A stretch of 64,000 nt of DNA, taken from the NCBI GenBank assembly GCA_902570785.1, contig CACFZK010000001.1:1-64000 (forward strand), in the 5' to 3' direction. The notes under the pieces were generated by a model. It ran no database searches. It had not been told where the DNA came from and saw only the letters and a list, made by a program, of their open reading frames with translations. Numbering within the stretch: the first letter of the stretch is position 1; every line of letters begins with the position of its first letter. The translations under genes were made by a program, and so were the position numbers. Of the stretch, positions 55,797-64,000 are shown piece after piece. The stretch is from an uncultured Pelagibacteraceae bacterium (GTDB lineage Bacteria; Pseudomonadota; Alphaproteobacteria; Pelagibacterales; Pelagibacteraceae).

Positions 55797-57164
55797 TTAT
55801 GAAGTTATTCTAAAAATATCTTCAACATCTTTTAATTGTTCTCTTTTGGATAACACAATTACTATATCATCTTTTTCAAAAATAAATTTAGAGCTTGGCA
55901 TCATCACTTTATTATTTCTAACAATTGCACCAATTCTAACTTGATCAGGCAAGTTTGAGTCTTTAATTGATTTATTAACAAGTTCAGATGACTCCAAAAT
56001 TTTTGCTTCTAAAAATTCATATTGACCATCAAGTAACGAATAAACAGTGTCTATGGTTCCCATATGGACATGCTTCATTATAGTAGATACTGTTGCCATT
56101 CTTGGATCAACTAAATCGTCAATCTTTAAAGACTCCTGTAAAATGTTATAATTATGTTTATTTATAATGGCTATTGTTCTTTTTGAAGGAGTATACTTTT
56201 CGGCTAAAACGCATGACATAATATTATCTTCGTCGTCGTCGGTTAAAGCAAAAACTGTTTCAATTTCTTCAATGTTTGCTTCCTTTAATATTTTCTCATC
56301 TAAAGGATCGCCACAAATAACAATAGAAGAAGAAAGTTCGCTGGCAATTTGTTCTGCTCTTACTTTGTTTTTTTCAATAATTTTTGTTCTTAGTCCCTCG
56401 CTTCCCTCAAGAAGTTTGGCTAGATGAAGACTTACATTTCCACCTCCTATAATTAGTATTTTTTTTGCAACTTTTTCATCGTGACCAAAAACAGATAGCA
56501 ACTTATTTATTTGGTCTGTGCTTACAACTAAGTAGACCTTGTCTCCAACTTTCATTTCGTCATTTTTTTTGAAAAAGACAAATTTTTCCTTTCTTTCAGC
56601 ACCAAATATATAAGCTTTAAATTCAGGAAAATTTTTTGTTAATTCATTTAAGGGAATATTTGCTATTGGGCATTTTTTCTCAATTAGAATCTCGAGTAAT
56701 TTTACTTTATCTTTAACGAACGGCACATTATCTAATGCTCCAGGTGCCTCAAGCTTTCTGAATAATGATTTAGCAACCTCTCTTTCGGGTGATATGATTA
56801 CATCAATTGGAATGTTTGTCTTACTATATAATTTACTCCACTTGCCCTCTAAAAATTCTTGAGATCTAATTCTTGCTATCTTTTTTGAGATATTAAATAG
56901 TGAGCTTGCAATCTGACATACAACCATATTAATTTCATCGTTTCTTGTAACTGCAATTATCATGTCAGTATCTTTCGCGCCCGCACTTTCAAGCACTGAG
57001 GGTAATGTGGCTCTTCCTACAATGCCTTTTACATCTTGAGTATCATTAATTTTCTTAATGTCTTCAGATGATTGATCAATAACAGTTACGGAATGACCCT
57101 GTGCCTGTAGTTGCTTACTTATTGAAAAGCCGACCATGCCGGCACCACAAATTATAATATTCAT
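55797..57164 (-). CDS. trkA: Trk potassium system regulator TrkA
   Basis: A 455-residue cytoplasmic protein with two RCK (TrkA-N plus TrkA-C) halves. Each starts with a Rossmann glycine motif: IIICGAGMVGFSISKQL at residue 2 and ILIIGGGNVSLHLAKLLE near residue 235. It binds NAD(H) or ATP and gates TrkH. It lies 2 bp from the ntrX stop; the ntrY-ntrX-trkA order is common in alphaproteobacteria. Confidence 0.95.
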   Translation of the reverse strand: MNIIICGAGMVGFSISKQLQAQGHSVTVIDQSSEDIKKINDTQDVKGIVGRATLPSVLESAGAKDTDMIIAVTRNDEINMVVCQIASSLFNISKKIARIRSQEFLEGKWSKLYSKTNIPIDVIISPEREVAKSLFRKLEAPGALDNVPFVKDKVKLLEILIEKKCPIANIPLNELTKNFPEFKAYIFGAERKEKFVFFKKNDEMKVGDKVYLVVSTDQINKLLSVFGHDEKVAKKILIIGGGNVSLHLAKLLEGSEGLRTKIIEKNKVRAEQIASELSSSIVICGDPLDEKILKEANIEEIETVFALTDDDEDNIMSCVLAEKYTPSKRTIAIINKHNYNILQESLKIDDLVDPRMATVSTIMKHVHMGTIDTVYSLLDGQYEFLEAKILESSELVNKSIKDSNLPDQVRIGAIVRNNKVMMPSSKFIFEKDDIVIVLSKREQLKDVEDIFRITS

Positions 57165-57166
57165 TA

Positions 57167-58528
57167 TTAGTTTATACCTTTGATGCCCAAAGATTTTAAT
57201 TTTCTATGGAGAGCAGATCTCTCCATGCCTATAAATTCAGCAGTTTTTGATATATTGCCTTTATTTTTTTTAAGTTGAGTGAGCAAATAATTTTTTTCAA
57301 AATTTTCTCTTGCTTGCTTTAATGGATAATCCATTGAAATACTAGTATTTTCCAGTGTACGTGAGGAATTTTTACTTAAAATTTCATGAAGCAATCTACC
57401 AATATTTGCTTTATTTTCATTTTGAGAAAGAATTGATATTCTCTCAACCAGATTTCTTAATTCTCTTACATTACCAGGCCAATTATAGGAATAGAGCAAA
57501 TCGTCATTAACATTAATTTCAATTCTTGGTATACCATTAATTTCAGATAGTTTAGTTTGAAAATAATCAATTAATAAAGGTATATCATCTGATCTTGAAT
57601 TTAGACTTGGTATCTCAATTGGTACAACGTTGAGTCTGTGAAATAAATCTTCACGAAAGTTTCCCATCAAAACCTCATTTTTTAAATCTTTAGATGTTGA
57701 TGAGATTATCCTAACATTTACATATATATCCTCTTTACCATTATACCTTTTAAATTTTTGATCTATTAGAATTCTTAAAATTTTAGCTTGTGTATCAAGA
57801 GGTATTTCTGAAACCTCGTCAATTAATAGGGTACCGTCCTTTGCTTTCTCTAAAAAACCATAGGTTATTGTTCCGTCATTATTTTCTGAACCAAAAAGCT
57901 CGATTTCATAATTATCACCTCTTAGTAAAGCTCCATTAATAACAATAAAAGGTTTTTTATTTCTTTGTGAATTTTTATGAATTTTTCTTGCTAAAAGCTC
58001 CTTCCCTGAACCAGTAGGACCTGATATTAAAATTCTACTATCGGTTGATCCAAGTTTTGTTATTAGCTTTTTTATTTTTAAAATTTGATTATTTTTACCA
58101 ATAAAGTCAAATGAATGAAAAGATCTATTCTCTAAGTGTGTATTTTCTTTTCTTAAATTTATATTTTCTAAACCACGACTAACAAAATTAAGCAATTGTT
58201 CTGGTGCAAAAGGTTTGGTTATAAATTCATAGGCGCCAAGTTTAAGTGACTCTACTGCCATTTCAACGTTAGCGTGACCTGATATCATGATAACAGGAAC
58301 AAGGTCTGTTACTGCTTTAATTTTTTTTAGTAACTCTATGCCGTCCTTATCACCTTTGTCTAATTTAACATCAATAACAGCTATATCTGGTAATTTTTTG
58401 TTAATTTCAAAAACTGCCTGATTGAAATTAGCAGCTTCTCTGACATTATAATTTCTATCCTTTAGTATTTCAGAAATTAAACTTCGAATATCAAAATTAT
58501 CGTCTATTACTAATACTTCTTGTTTCAT
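57167..58528 (-). CDS. ntrX: NtrX-type response regulator lacking the GAFTGA loop
   Basis: A 453-residue response regulator: receiver domain (IAVIDVKLD with the phosphorylated Asp, about residue 51-55), an AAA+ domain with Walker A SGPTGSGKELLARKIH and Walker B GTLLIDEVSEIP, and a Fis-type helix-turn-helix (NKGNISKTAEFIGMERSALHRKL). The GAFTGA motif that contacts sigma-54 is missing: the segment ELFGSENNDGTITYGFLEKA takes its place. It probably acts without sigma-54, as a DNA-binding regulator. The ATG overlaps the ntrY stop. Confidence 0.92.
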   Translation of the reverse strand: MKQEVLVIDDNFDIRSLISEILKDRNYNVREAANFNQAVFEINKKLPDIAVIDVKLDKGDKDGIELLKKIKAVTDLVPVIMISGHANVEMAVESLKLGAYEFITKPFAPEQLLNFVSRGLENINLRKENTHLENRSFHSFDFIGKNNQILKIKKLITKLGSTDSRILISGPTGSGKELLARKIHKNSQRNKKPFIVINGALLRGDNYEIELFGSENNDGTITYGFLEKAKDGTLLIDEVSEIPLDTQAKILRILIDQKFKRYNGKEDIYVNVRIISSTSKDLKNEVLMGNFREDLFHRLNVVPIEIPSLNSRSDDIPLLIDYFQTKLSEINGIPRIEINVNDDLLYSYNWPGNVRELRNLVERISILSQNENKANIGRLLHEILSKNSSRTLENTSISMDYPLKQARENFEKNYLLTQLKKNKGNISKTAEFIGMERSALHRKLKSLGIKGIN

Positions 58529-60303
58529 GTAAAAAAAGGTAAGGTTATTATTATTTTAGCTCCTTCAGAATTTTTAAAGAAATTAATGTCTCCACCATGG
58601 TCATTGATAATTTTAGACACAATAGGTAGACCTAAACCTGTTCCTTGTTTTTTTGTTGTGAAATAAGGTTTGGTAATATTAATAACGTCTTTAAAACCTA
58701 TGCCATTATCGAGCATTTTGATCACTATATATTCATTATTTGTGCTTATTTCCAGAGTAATTTTTCCTTTAAAATTGCTATTTTTCTGTTTTTTTTCATC
58801 AATTGCTTCAATTGAATTTTTTATTAAATTTAAAAAGACTCTATAAAGATGTTCAGCATCACCTTTTATATAATAATTTGAATTAATTTGTTTATTAAAA
58901 GTTATAATTAATTCTTCATTGGACATTTTATAAAATGATATAGCTCTATTTAAAACATCTTGAATTTTAATCTTTTTTAAAATTGGTGAAGGCATTCGAG
59001 CAAAATCTGAAAATTCATTAACCAGTTTTTTAATGTCAACAATCTGTCTATTAATAGTTTCTAAATATTTTGAAAATTCAGATTTATCATCTTTAAGTTT
59101 TTCTGAATATTTTTCTTTTAGTCTATCAATAGATAATTGAATTGGAGTTAAAGGATTTTTAATTTCATGAGCAAGTTTTCTTGCAACAGACTCCCATGCC
59201 GAATATCTTTCTGAGACTAGTAACTTGTCTTGTTGTCTTTTAAGTCTGTCTATCATGTTATTAAAATTTTTATTAAGATTTTTTATTTCTTCATCTGTTT
59301 CTATCTCAGGAACTTTGCTGTCAAGTTTGCCTCCACTTATATTTTTTGAAGCTTTAATTAAATTTATAATTGGCTGGGTAAGCCTACCTGCAAAACTTAT
59401 AGCTAAAACAATAGTTAAAAACAATAACATGGAAACAATAATTACATAAATTATTGCAAAAGTTATTTTTATACCTGTTCTATTATTTTCAACAGTGTAG
59501 TAGAAATTAACTGCTTGTTCTGTATCATCTAGATATTGAAGCAACTGTGGTTGAATATTTCTAGATACATATAAATACGTATCTATAAAATCATTTAATT
59601 TCAACATATATGCAGTTTTATTCTCAGAACTAACATTTATGGATACTGGTTTACCAGACAAAGCTAAATCAAACTCTTCGTCTGTAGGTGATATAAATTG
59701 ATCATCTGGATTGTTTGTTTCACCAAGTAAAATTGTTCTAGTACTATCAATTAAATAAACTTCATCCAGTCTTCTTAAATTTTTTTGTATTCGAATACTA
59801 TTTTGAACTCTTTTTGGATTAGAAAATAAGATACCAGAAAATCTATTAAGATCAATTCCTACTAAAAAAATATCAGCCTCGACAGATCTTTTTGTTTCTT
59901 CAATGTAATTTTTTGCAACCTCATAAGAATTATTTACTGCTGATGTTATTTTTTGGTCAAAATATTTTTGCAAGCCCAAGTTAAATAAAATTAATGAAAA
60001 TATTGCAATTACAAGTGAGGGTATAAATGCAAATAGGGAAAATTGGAGAACATAATTTAAACTTGTTTTTGAACCTTCTTTTCCAGATTTGATTTTTAAA
60101 AATAATTTAGATGTTTCACGAATTAAGAGGATTAAAAATAATACTAGTACGGTAACATCTAAAATGAGCAAATACGGTAGATTATCTTCATTCAAAAATA
60201 TCAATTTTTGATTTATAAAAGTTATAAAGGTTAATAAACCTAATAAAATAGAAATAATTGATATGGTAAAAAACCATTTAAAATTTTTAATTGTATTTAA
60301 CAT
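58525..60303 (-). CDS. ntrY: NtrY-type sensor histidine kinase
   Basis: A 592-residue kinase with N-terminal membrane helices (at least three), a periplasmic-type sensor region (about 115-270), another helix, a HAMP domain (FAGRLTQPIINLIKASKNISGGKL), the H box ARKLAHEIKNPLTPIQLSIDRL and ATPase motifs NLIKNSIEAI and GTGLGLPIVSKI. The PAS domain that separates HAMP from the H box in many NtrY proteins is not seen. Partner of NtrX; coupled by a 4-bp overlap. Confidence 0.92.
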   Translation of the reverse strand: MLNTIKNFKWFFTISIISILLGLLTFITFINQKLIFLNEDNLPYLLILDVTVLVLFLILLIRETSKLFLKIKSGKEGSKTSLNYVLQFSLFAFIPSLVIAIFSLILFNLGLQKYFDQKITSAVNNSYEVAKNYIEETKRSVEADIFLVGIDLNRFSGILFSNPKRVQNSIRIQKNLRRLDEVYLIDSTRTILLGETNNPDDQFISPTDEEFDLALSGKPVSINVSSENKTAYMLKLNDFIDTYLYVSRNIQPQLLQYLDDTEQAVNFYYTVENNRTGIKITFAIIYVIIVSMLLFLTIVLAISFAGRLTQPIINLIKASKNISGGKLDSKVPEIETDEEIKNLNKNFNNMIDRLKRQQDKLLVSERYSAWESVARKLAHEIKNPLTPIQLSIDRLKEKYSEKLKDDKSEFSKYLETINRQIVDIKKLVNEFSDFARMPSPILKKIKIQDVLNRAISFYKMSNEELIITFNKQINSNYYIKGDAEHLYRVFLNLIKNSIEAIDEKKQKNSNFKGKITLEISTNNEYIVIKMLDNGIGFKDVINITKPYFTTKKQGTGLGLPIVSKIINDHGGDINFFKNSEGAKIIITLPFFT

Positions 60304-60352
60304 TTTAATATCTTCACATTTTACATAAATATAGGATAAATTAATATATATA

Positions 60353-61489
60353 ATGAGTTATTCCTTAATTTTACTAGCAGCAGGAAATAGCAAAAGATTT
60401 TCACATAGAACCCCAAAACCTTTCATTAAAATTGGTAATAGAACACTTTTGGAACTGTCATTATTAAAATTTAACAATATCAAGCAAATTAAAAACATTT
60501 TCGTTGTTATTAACAAAAATCACTTAAAATATATAAATAAAATCAAATCAAAAAAATTTACAAAAGTCATCGGTGGTAGAACAAGGCAAGAATCAACGTT
60601 TAGAGCTCTTAAATTTATAAAAAGAAAAAAAATCAAATGCTCAAAAGTACTTATACACGACTCTGCGAGACCAAATTTTTCACCTCAATTAATTCATAAA
60701 ATTATAAATAATTCGAACAAAAAGACAGTTATCCCAAAAATACCAGTTAATGATGCTCTAAAATCAATTTTGAAAAAGAACAAATTATTAAATTTAACTA
60801 GAGAAAATTTTTTTTTAACTCAAACTCCTCAATGTTTTAATTTTAGGGAGATACTAAATCTTCATTTAGAAAAAAAGTTTCTTTATAAAGATGACGATTT
60901 TTCATTAGTAAAGACATTAAAAAAAGTCAAATTTATTAAAGGTGAAAAAAATAATTTTAAAATAACGGACCAGGAAGATTTAAAAATGTTGAAAAACTAT
61001 ATGAATTTAAAAAATAAATTTGGAATAGGTTTTGATGTTCATAGACTTGTTAAAGGAAGAAAGCTTTATTTGGGAGGTTTAAATATTAAATCTAAACTTG
61101 GAACACTAGGACACTCAGACGGTGATCCGGTTTTACACTCAATTACAGATGCGATACTCGGTGCTTGTAATATGGGGGATATAGGTAAAATGTTTCCTGA
61201 CAAGGATAAAAAATTTAAAAATATTAGATCAACAATTTTATTAAAAAAAGTAATTGAAAAAATTAAATCTAGAGGTTTTAATATAAATAATTTAGATGTT
61301 AATATTATCACACAAGCACCAAAAATTAACAAATATAGAAAAAAAATTATTAGGAATATTTCAAAATTATGTGAGATTAGTGAAGATAAAATTAATATAA
61401 AAGGTAAAACAACAGAAAAATTAGGTGTGATTGGAAGCGAAAAAGCTATTGCTACTGAGGTAATCGCCTCAATAATCAAATATGATTAA
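60353..61489 (+). CDS. ispDF: Bifunctional IspD/IspF enzyme
   Basis: Performs two non-consecutive steps of the MEP isoprenoid pathway. The 378-residue protein has an IspD cytidylyltransferase half (SLILLAAGNSKRF, HDSARPNFS, TQTPQCF) and an IspF half from about residue 223 (FGIGFDVHRLVKG, LGHSDGDPVLHSITDAILGACNMGDIGKMFPD, KGKTTEKLGVIG). Fusion is normal for alphaproteobacteria. It is divergent from ntrY with a 49-bp gap. Confidence 0.95.
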   Translation: MSYSLILLAAGNSKRFSHRTPKPFIKIGNRTLLELSLLKFNNIKQIKNIFVVINKNHLKYINKIKSKKFTKVIGGRTRQESTFRALKFIKRKKIKCSKVLIHDSARPNFSPQLIHKIINNSNKKTVIPKIPVNDALKSILKKNKLLNLTRENFFLTQTPQCFNFREILNLHLEKKFLYKDDDFSLVKTLKKVKFIKGEKNNFKITDQEDLKMLKNYMNLKNKFGIGFDVHRLVKGRKLYLGGLNIKSKLGTLGHSDGDPVLHSITDAILGACNMGDIGKMFPDKDKKFKNIRSTILLKKVIEKIKSRGFNINNLDVNIITQAPKINKYRKKIIRNISKLCEISEDKINIKGKTTEKLGVIGSEKAIATEVIASIIKYD

Positions 61490-61994
61490 GAAATTAAATT
61501 ATTATTTTATTACTCTTTTTATTTTTGGCAACTTAATTGAAAGATATAGAGGGACATGGTCATCACTATTTACAACATTATTTTTATTTACATTAATACA
61601 GGTCTTGAAAATACCAATTTTAATAATCTCATTAACTTTAGTACTAATTTTCTTTTATTCCTTTTTTGCAATTAAATCTTGTTTGAATGATTTTAAAGAT
61701 GAAGATCCACAAGAAATAGTAATTGATGAATTTCTTGGACAATCAATTCCAATAATTTTGTACGAACTCTTTCACCCGAATAGAGCAAATACATTGATAG
61801 AAACCCTTCAGATATATTTTTGGTTTTTCCTTTTGTTTAGATTGTTTGACGGTCTCAAACCATTTCCAATAGATTACATAGATAAGAAATATAAAAATAC
61901 TTTTGGTATTATATTTGATGATGTTTTAGCTGGATTTTATGTAGTTATTTGTCTTGTATTATTTATGGTTGGAAAAACATTTTTTAATTCATGA
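61482..61994 (+). CDS. pgpA: Phosphatidylglycerophosphatase A
   Basis: A 170-residue membrane enzyme that removes phosphate from phosphatidylglycerophosphate. It has an N-terminal RYRGTWSSLFTT (family: GTWGS), a catalytic DPQEIVIDEFLGQSIPI segment, FRLFDGLKPFPIDYIDKK, and a C-terminal helix. The 8-bp and 4-bp overlaps show it is in one unit with ispDF and cinA. Confidence 0.9.
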   Translation: MIKKLNYYFITLFIFGNLIERYRGTWSSLFTTLFLFTLIQVLKIPILIISLTLVLIFFYSFFAIKSCLNDFKDEDPQEIVIDEFLGQSIPIILYELFHPNRANTLIETLQIYFWFFLLFRLFDGLKPFPIDYIDKKYKNTFGIIFDDVLAGFYVVICLVLFMVGKTFFNS

Positions 61995-62464
61995 AAAAAT
62001 TAAGCAGAAAAGTTGTCGCTTTATTAAAGAAAAAGCAAAAAAAAATAGCTATTGCAGAATCTTGTACTGGTGGCATGCTTTCAAGCGCTATCACATCAAT
62101 AAGCGGATCTTCAAAAGTATTGTCTATGGGAATAGTTACTTACTCAAATAAATCAAAAAATCTACTTTTAAAAGTTCCTAAGCAAATAATTAAAAAACAC
62201 GGTGCTGTCAGTAATCAATGCTGTTCGTATATGGTTAATAATTTATCAAAGATCGCTAAAACTAATATATCCATTTCAATAACAGGAATTGCCGGGCCAA
62301 ATGGAGGAACCAAAGTAAAGCCTGTGGGATTAGTCTATATTGGGATCAAAAATAAAAATAAAGCTAAAATAATCAAATATTTATTTAAAAATAAGGGTCG
62401 ATCTAATATTCAAAGATCTGCTGTTAAAAAGTCTCTAAATTTAATTTTAAGTGTTCTTAAATAA
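61991..62464 (+). CDS. CinA C-terminal domain, nicotinamide-nucleotide amidase
   Basis: A 157-residue stand-alone CinA C-terminal domain (PncC type), deamidating NMN. Motifs: IAIAESCTGGMLSSAITSISGSSKVL, GIVTYSNKSK, HGAVSNQC and ITGIAGPNGGTKVKPVGLVYIG. There is no N-terminal ADP-ribose pyrophosphatase half. It is convergent with the ratA-like gene, with an 18-bp overlap of the 3' ends. Confidence 0.92.
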   Translation: MKKLSRKVVALLKKKQKKIAIAESCTGGMLSSAITSISGSSKVLSMGIVTYSNKSKNLLLKVPKQIIKKHGAVSNQCCSYMVNNLSKIAKTNISISITGIAGPNGGTKVKPVGLVYIGIKNKNKAKIIKYLFKNKGRSNIQRSAVKKSLNLILSVLK

Positions 62465-62896
62465 ATTAATCGCTCTTTTTTCAAAAGCACTCGCGATTTC
62501 ACCGAGTCCTTTATCAAAAGATTTTTTCATAATCATGTTATAAAACACGTTTTTGATTTCAAAATCTATTGAAAAGTCAACTTCGCTTTGATTGTTTATT
62601 TCTCTAATTTGCCAAATATTCTTAAGATGTTTTAAAGGTCCGCCAATATTATTAACTAAAATTTTATCTTTTTGTTTGTAGTAAGTAACATGGCTTTTGT
62701 ATGTCTGATTTAAAAACTTTTTGCCCACAGTTAAATCTGCTTCTATCTCTGTAATATCTTTCATATCATTAATTTTATGAACCTTGCCATTCAAACACCA
62801 TGGAACAAACTCAGGATATTTTTCAATATCAAGTATCATTTTTATAAGATCTATTTTTTTACAAGGAATAATTTTTTTTATTGAAGCGTTTGGCAT
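62447..62896 (-). CDS. COQ10/RatA-like START-domain protein
   Basis: A 149-residue protein of the Coq10/RatA polyketide-cyclase-like family, with [14 protein letters not shown] and [20 protein letters not shown]. Coq10 helps ubiquinone use in respiration; E. coli RatA was once called a toxin. The ubiquinone role is the better fit for alphaproteobacteria. It overlaps the end of lipA by 19 bp. Confidence 0.87.
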   Translation of the reverse strand: MPNASIKKIIPCKKIDLIKMILDIEKYPEFVPWCLNGKVHKINDMKDITEIEADLTVGKKFLNQTYKSHVTYYKQKDKILVNNIGGPLKHLKNIWQIREINNQSEVDFSIDFEIKNVFYNMIMKKSFDKGLGEIASAFEKRAINLFKNT

Positions 62897-63819
62897 TCGA
62901 TTTGTTCATCTCTTACTTTTTTTAGTTTTTTAAAATCTTCGTCAGCATGATAAGAAGATCTGGTTAAAGGAGATGAAGCAACTAATAAAAATCCCTTTGA
63001 TAAAGCAATATTTTTTAACTCAACAAATTCGTGAGGCTTGTAATATCTTTGAAGAGGATAATGTTTGGGTGACGGCTGAAGATATTGACCAATTGTTAAA
63101 AAATCAACGTTTGCAGTTCTTAGATCGTCCATAACTTGTAAAATTTCGTTTTTACTTTCACCCAATCCAACCATTAAACCGGATTTAGTAAATACATCTG
63201 GTTTAATTTTTTTTGCTGACTCTAATAATTTTATAGATGCAAAATATCTAGAACCTGGTCTTACGTTCAAATAGAGACTTGGTACGGTCTCAATGTTGTG
63301 ATTAAAAACATCGGGCGACGCCTCTAAAACTTTCTCAAACGCATTCCCTTTTCTTAAAAAATCAGGAGTTAAAACTTCTATAGTTGTTTTCGGATTATTT
63401 TTTTTTGTTTCAAAAACTACTTCTTTAAAATGATTTGCTCCTCCATCTTGTAAATCATCTCTATCTACTGAAGTAATAACAACATGGTTAAGTTTCAATT
63501 CCTTTACCGCTTTTGAAATTTTTTGTGGTTCAAGAGGATCTAGTTTATTTGGTTTTCCAGTTTTAACATCACAAAAAGCACAGCCTCTTGTACAAGTATC
63601 GCCCATTATCATAAACGTAGCATGCTTTTTGCTCCAACATTCAGTTATATTTGGACAATTAGCCTCCTGACAAACTGTATTCAAACCACTTTGATATACA
63701 ATCTCTTTGGTTTTAAAAAAAATTTTTGAGTCTAAAATTTTAGACCTTATCCAACTAGGTTTTTTTTTAATTGGATTAAAAGGTTTGTTAATTTTTTCTG
63801 GATGTCTACTTTTAGTCAT
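62878..63819 (-). CDS. lipA: Lipoyl synthase
   Basis: LipA inserts two sulfur atoms into octanoyl groups on lipoate-dependent enzymes. The 313-residue radical-SAM enzyme has the auxiliary-cluster cysteines [12 protein letters not shown] and the radical-SAM motif [13 protein letters not shown] family C-terminal arginine-serine segment ([10 protein letters not shown]) is present. ATG at 63819 overlaps the stop region of the upstream ftsB-like gene. Confidence 0.95.
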   Translation of the reverse strand: MTKSRHPEKINKPFNPIKKKPSWIRSKILDSKIFFKTKEIVYQSGLNTVCQEANCPNITECWSKKHATFMIMGDTCTRGCAFCDVKTGKPNKLDPLEPQKISKAVKELKLNHVVITSVDRDDLQDGGANHFKEVVFETKKNNPKTTIEVLTPDFLRKGNAFEKVLEASPDVFNHNIETVPSLYLNVRPGSRYFASIKLLESAKKIKPDVFTKSGLMVGLGESKNEILQVMDDLRTANVDFLTIGQYLQPSPKHYPLQRYYKPHEFVELKNIALSKGFLLVASSPLTRSSYHADEDFKKLKKVRDEQIECQTLQ

Positions 63820-64000
63820 TTATTTTAATAATAATTTCCTCTTTTTTTCCTAACATCAATTTATCTCTAATAAGAATATCAATAAAATCAAAATTAAGGT
63901 TTTCTGATAATAAAGAGTTTTTGTTCTCTAATACTTTAATTTCATTTGTTAACTTAATCTTTGTTTCTAACAAATGTTTTTCAAGTTTGTTTTTCTCAAA
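63812..64000 (-). CDS. FtsB/DivIC-like septum protein (partial)
   Basis: The frame runs off the window at 64000 and ends with TAA at 63814-63812. The 62 visible residues ([20 protein letters not shown], then [13 protein letters not shown]) form a coiled coil followed by [18 protein letters not shown], the FtsB/DivIC C-terminal pattern. FtsB is a divisome scaffold protein. It overlaps the lipA start. Confidence 0.72.
   Translation of the reverse strand, partial: FEKNKLEKHLLETKIKLTNEIKVLENKNSLLSENLNFDFIDILIRDKLMLGKKEEIIIKIND

Overview
The window is very AT-rich, densely packed chromosomal DNA with short or negative intergenic gaps and no rRNA. Gene content and order point to an alphaproteobacterium of the SAR11 / Pelagibacterales type. 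The evidence is the neighbourhoods yajC-secD-secF, ntrY-ntrX-trkA-trkH, ftsB-lipA-ratA and ispDF-pgpA-cinA, a dmdA-type DMSP demethylase, a proXW-type betaine transporter and an fbpABC-type iron transporter. The family assignment comes from recognised proteins, not from a database search.

Layout. (1) 1-24.7 kb is core housekeeping: Sec translocon accessory proteins, a PuuD-like membrane protein, divergent uvrA/ssb, gyrA-coaD-cyclophilin-tgt, tRNA-Lys, an M48 lipoprotein protease, a DUF502 protein, recG divergent from sdhE, tRNA-Ser, and a long overlapping run mltB-rlpA-like-dac-tmk-holB-metG-tatD-MBL hydrolase. This is followed by a glutathione peroxidase and nhaA. (2) 24.76-31.1 kb is an accessory island. 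It holds a GT2 glycosyltransferase, a GIY-YIG protein, a GT9-like protein, a GT11 fucosyltransferase-like protein, a methyltransferase, a sulfotransferase and a tyrosine recombinase with a striking dyad over its promoter. A small membrane ORF, a cupin-like protein and a minimal alkylguanine transferase follow. A 415-bp non-coding stretch with nested inverted repeats closes it. (3) 31.5-42.5 kb, all minus strand, is one tightly packed gene string. In transcription order it runs: fused hydroxyacyl-CoA dehydrogenase/enoyl-CoA hydratase, acyl-CoA dehydrogenase, acyl-CoA ligase, OsmC, ECHDC3-like crotonase, alpha/beta hydrolase, dmdA, NDUFS4-like protein, short SbmA/BacA-like transporter and AEC transporter. 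It looks like a DMSP demethylation and methylmercaptopropionate catabolism cluster. (4) 42.5-49.4 kb: tRNA-Pro and tRNA-Arg lie directly upstream of that string. An iron transporter with a perfect 7-1-7 Fur-type box, an EgtD-like histidine methyltransferase and proW/proX without an ATPase gene follow. (5) 49.5-64 kb: a TylF-like methyltransferase, a GT39-like membrane protein, a bile-acid-type Na+ symporter, gap, a GpsA-like dehydrogenase, trkH-trkA-ntrX-ntrY, then ispDF-pgpA-cinA facing ratA-lipA-ftsB.

How it fits together: the centre of the window would demethylate DMSP, activate the product to a CoA thioester and oxidise it. Next to it are a ferric-iron importer and a betaine-type importer. 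Several regulators and enzymes show lineage-specific loss of canonical residues: NtrX lacks the sigma-54 GAFTGA loop, Tgt lacks two zinc cysteines, and the ECHDC3-like crotonase lacks both catalytic glutamates. The most noteworthy non-coding signals are the recombinase dyad (30183-30217), a 19-bp perfect palindrome between uvrA and ssb (6069-6087), and the tRNA-Pro gene ending 3 bp before the first codon of the catabolic operon.
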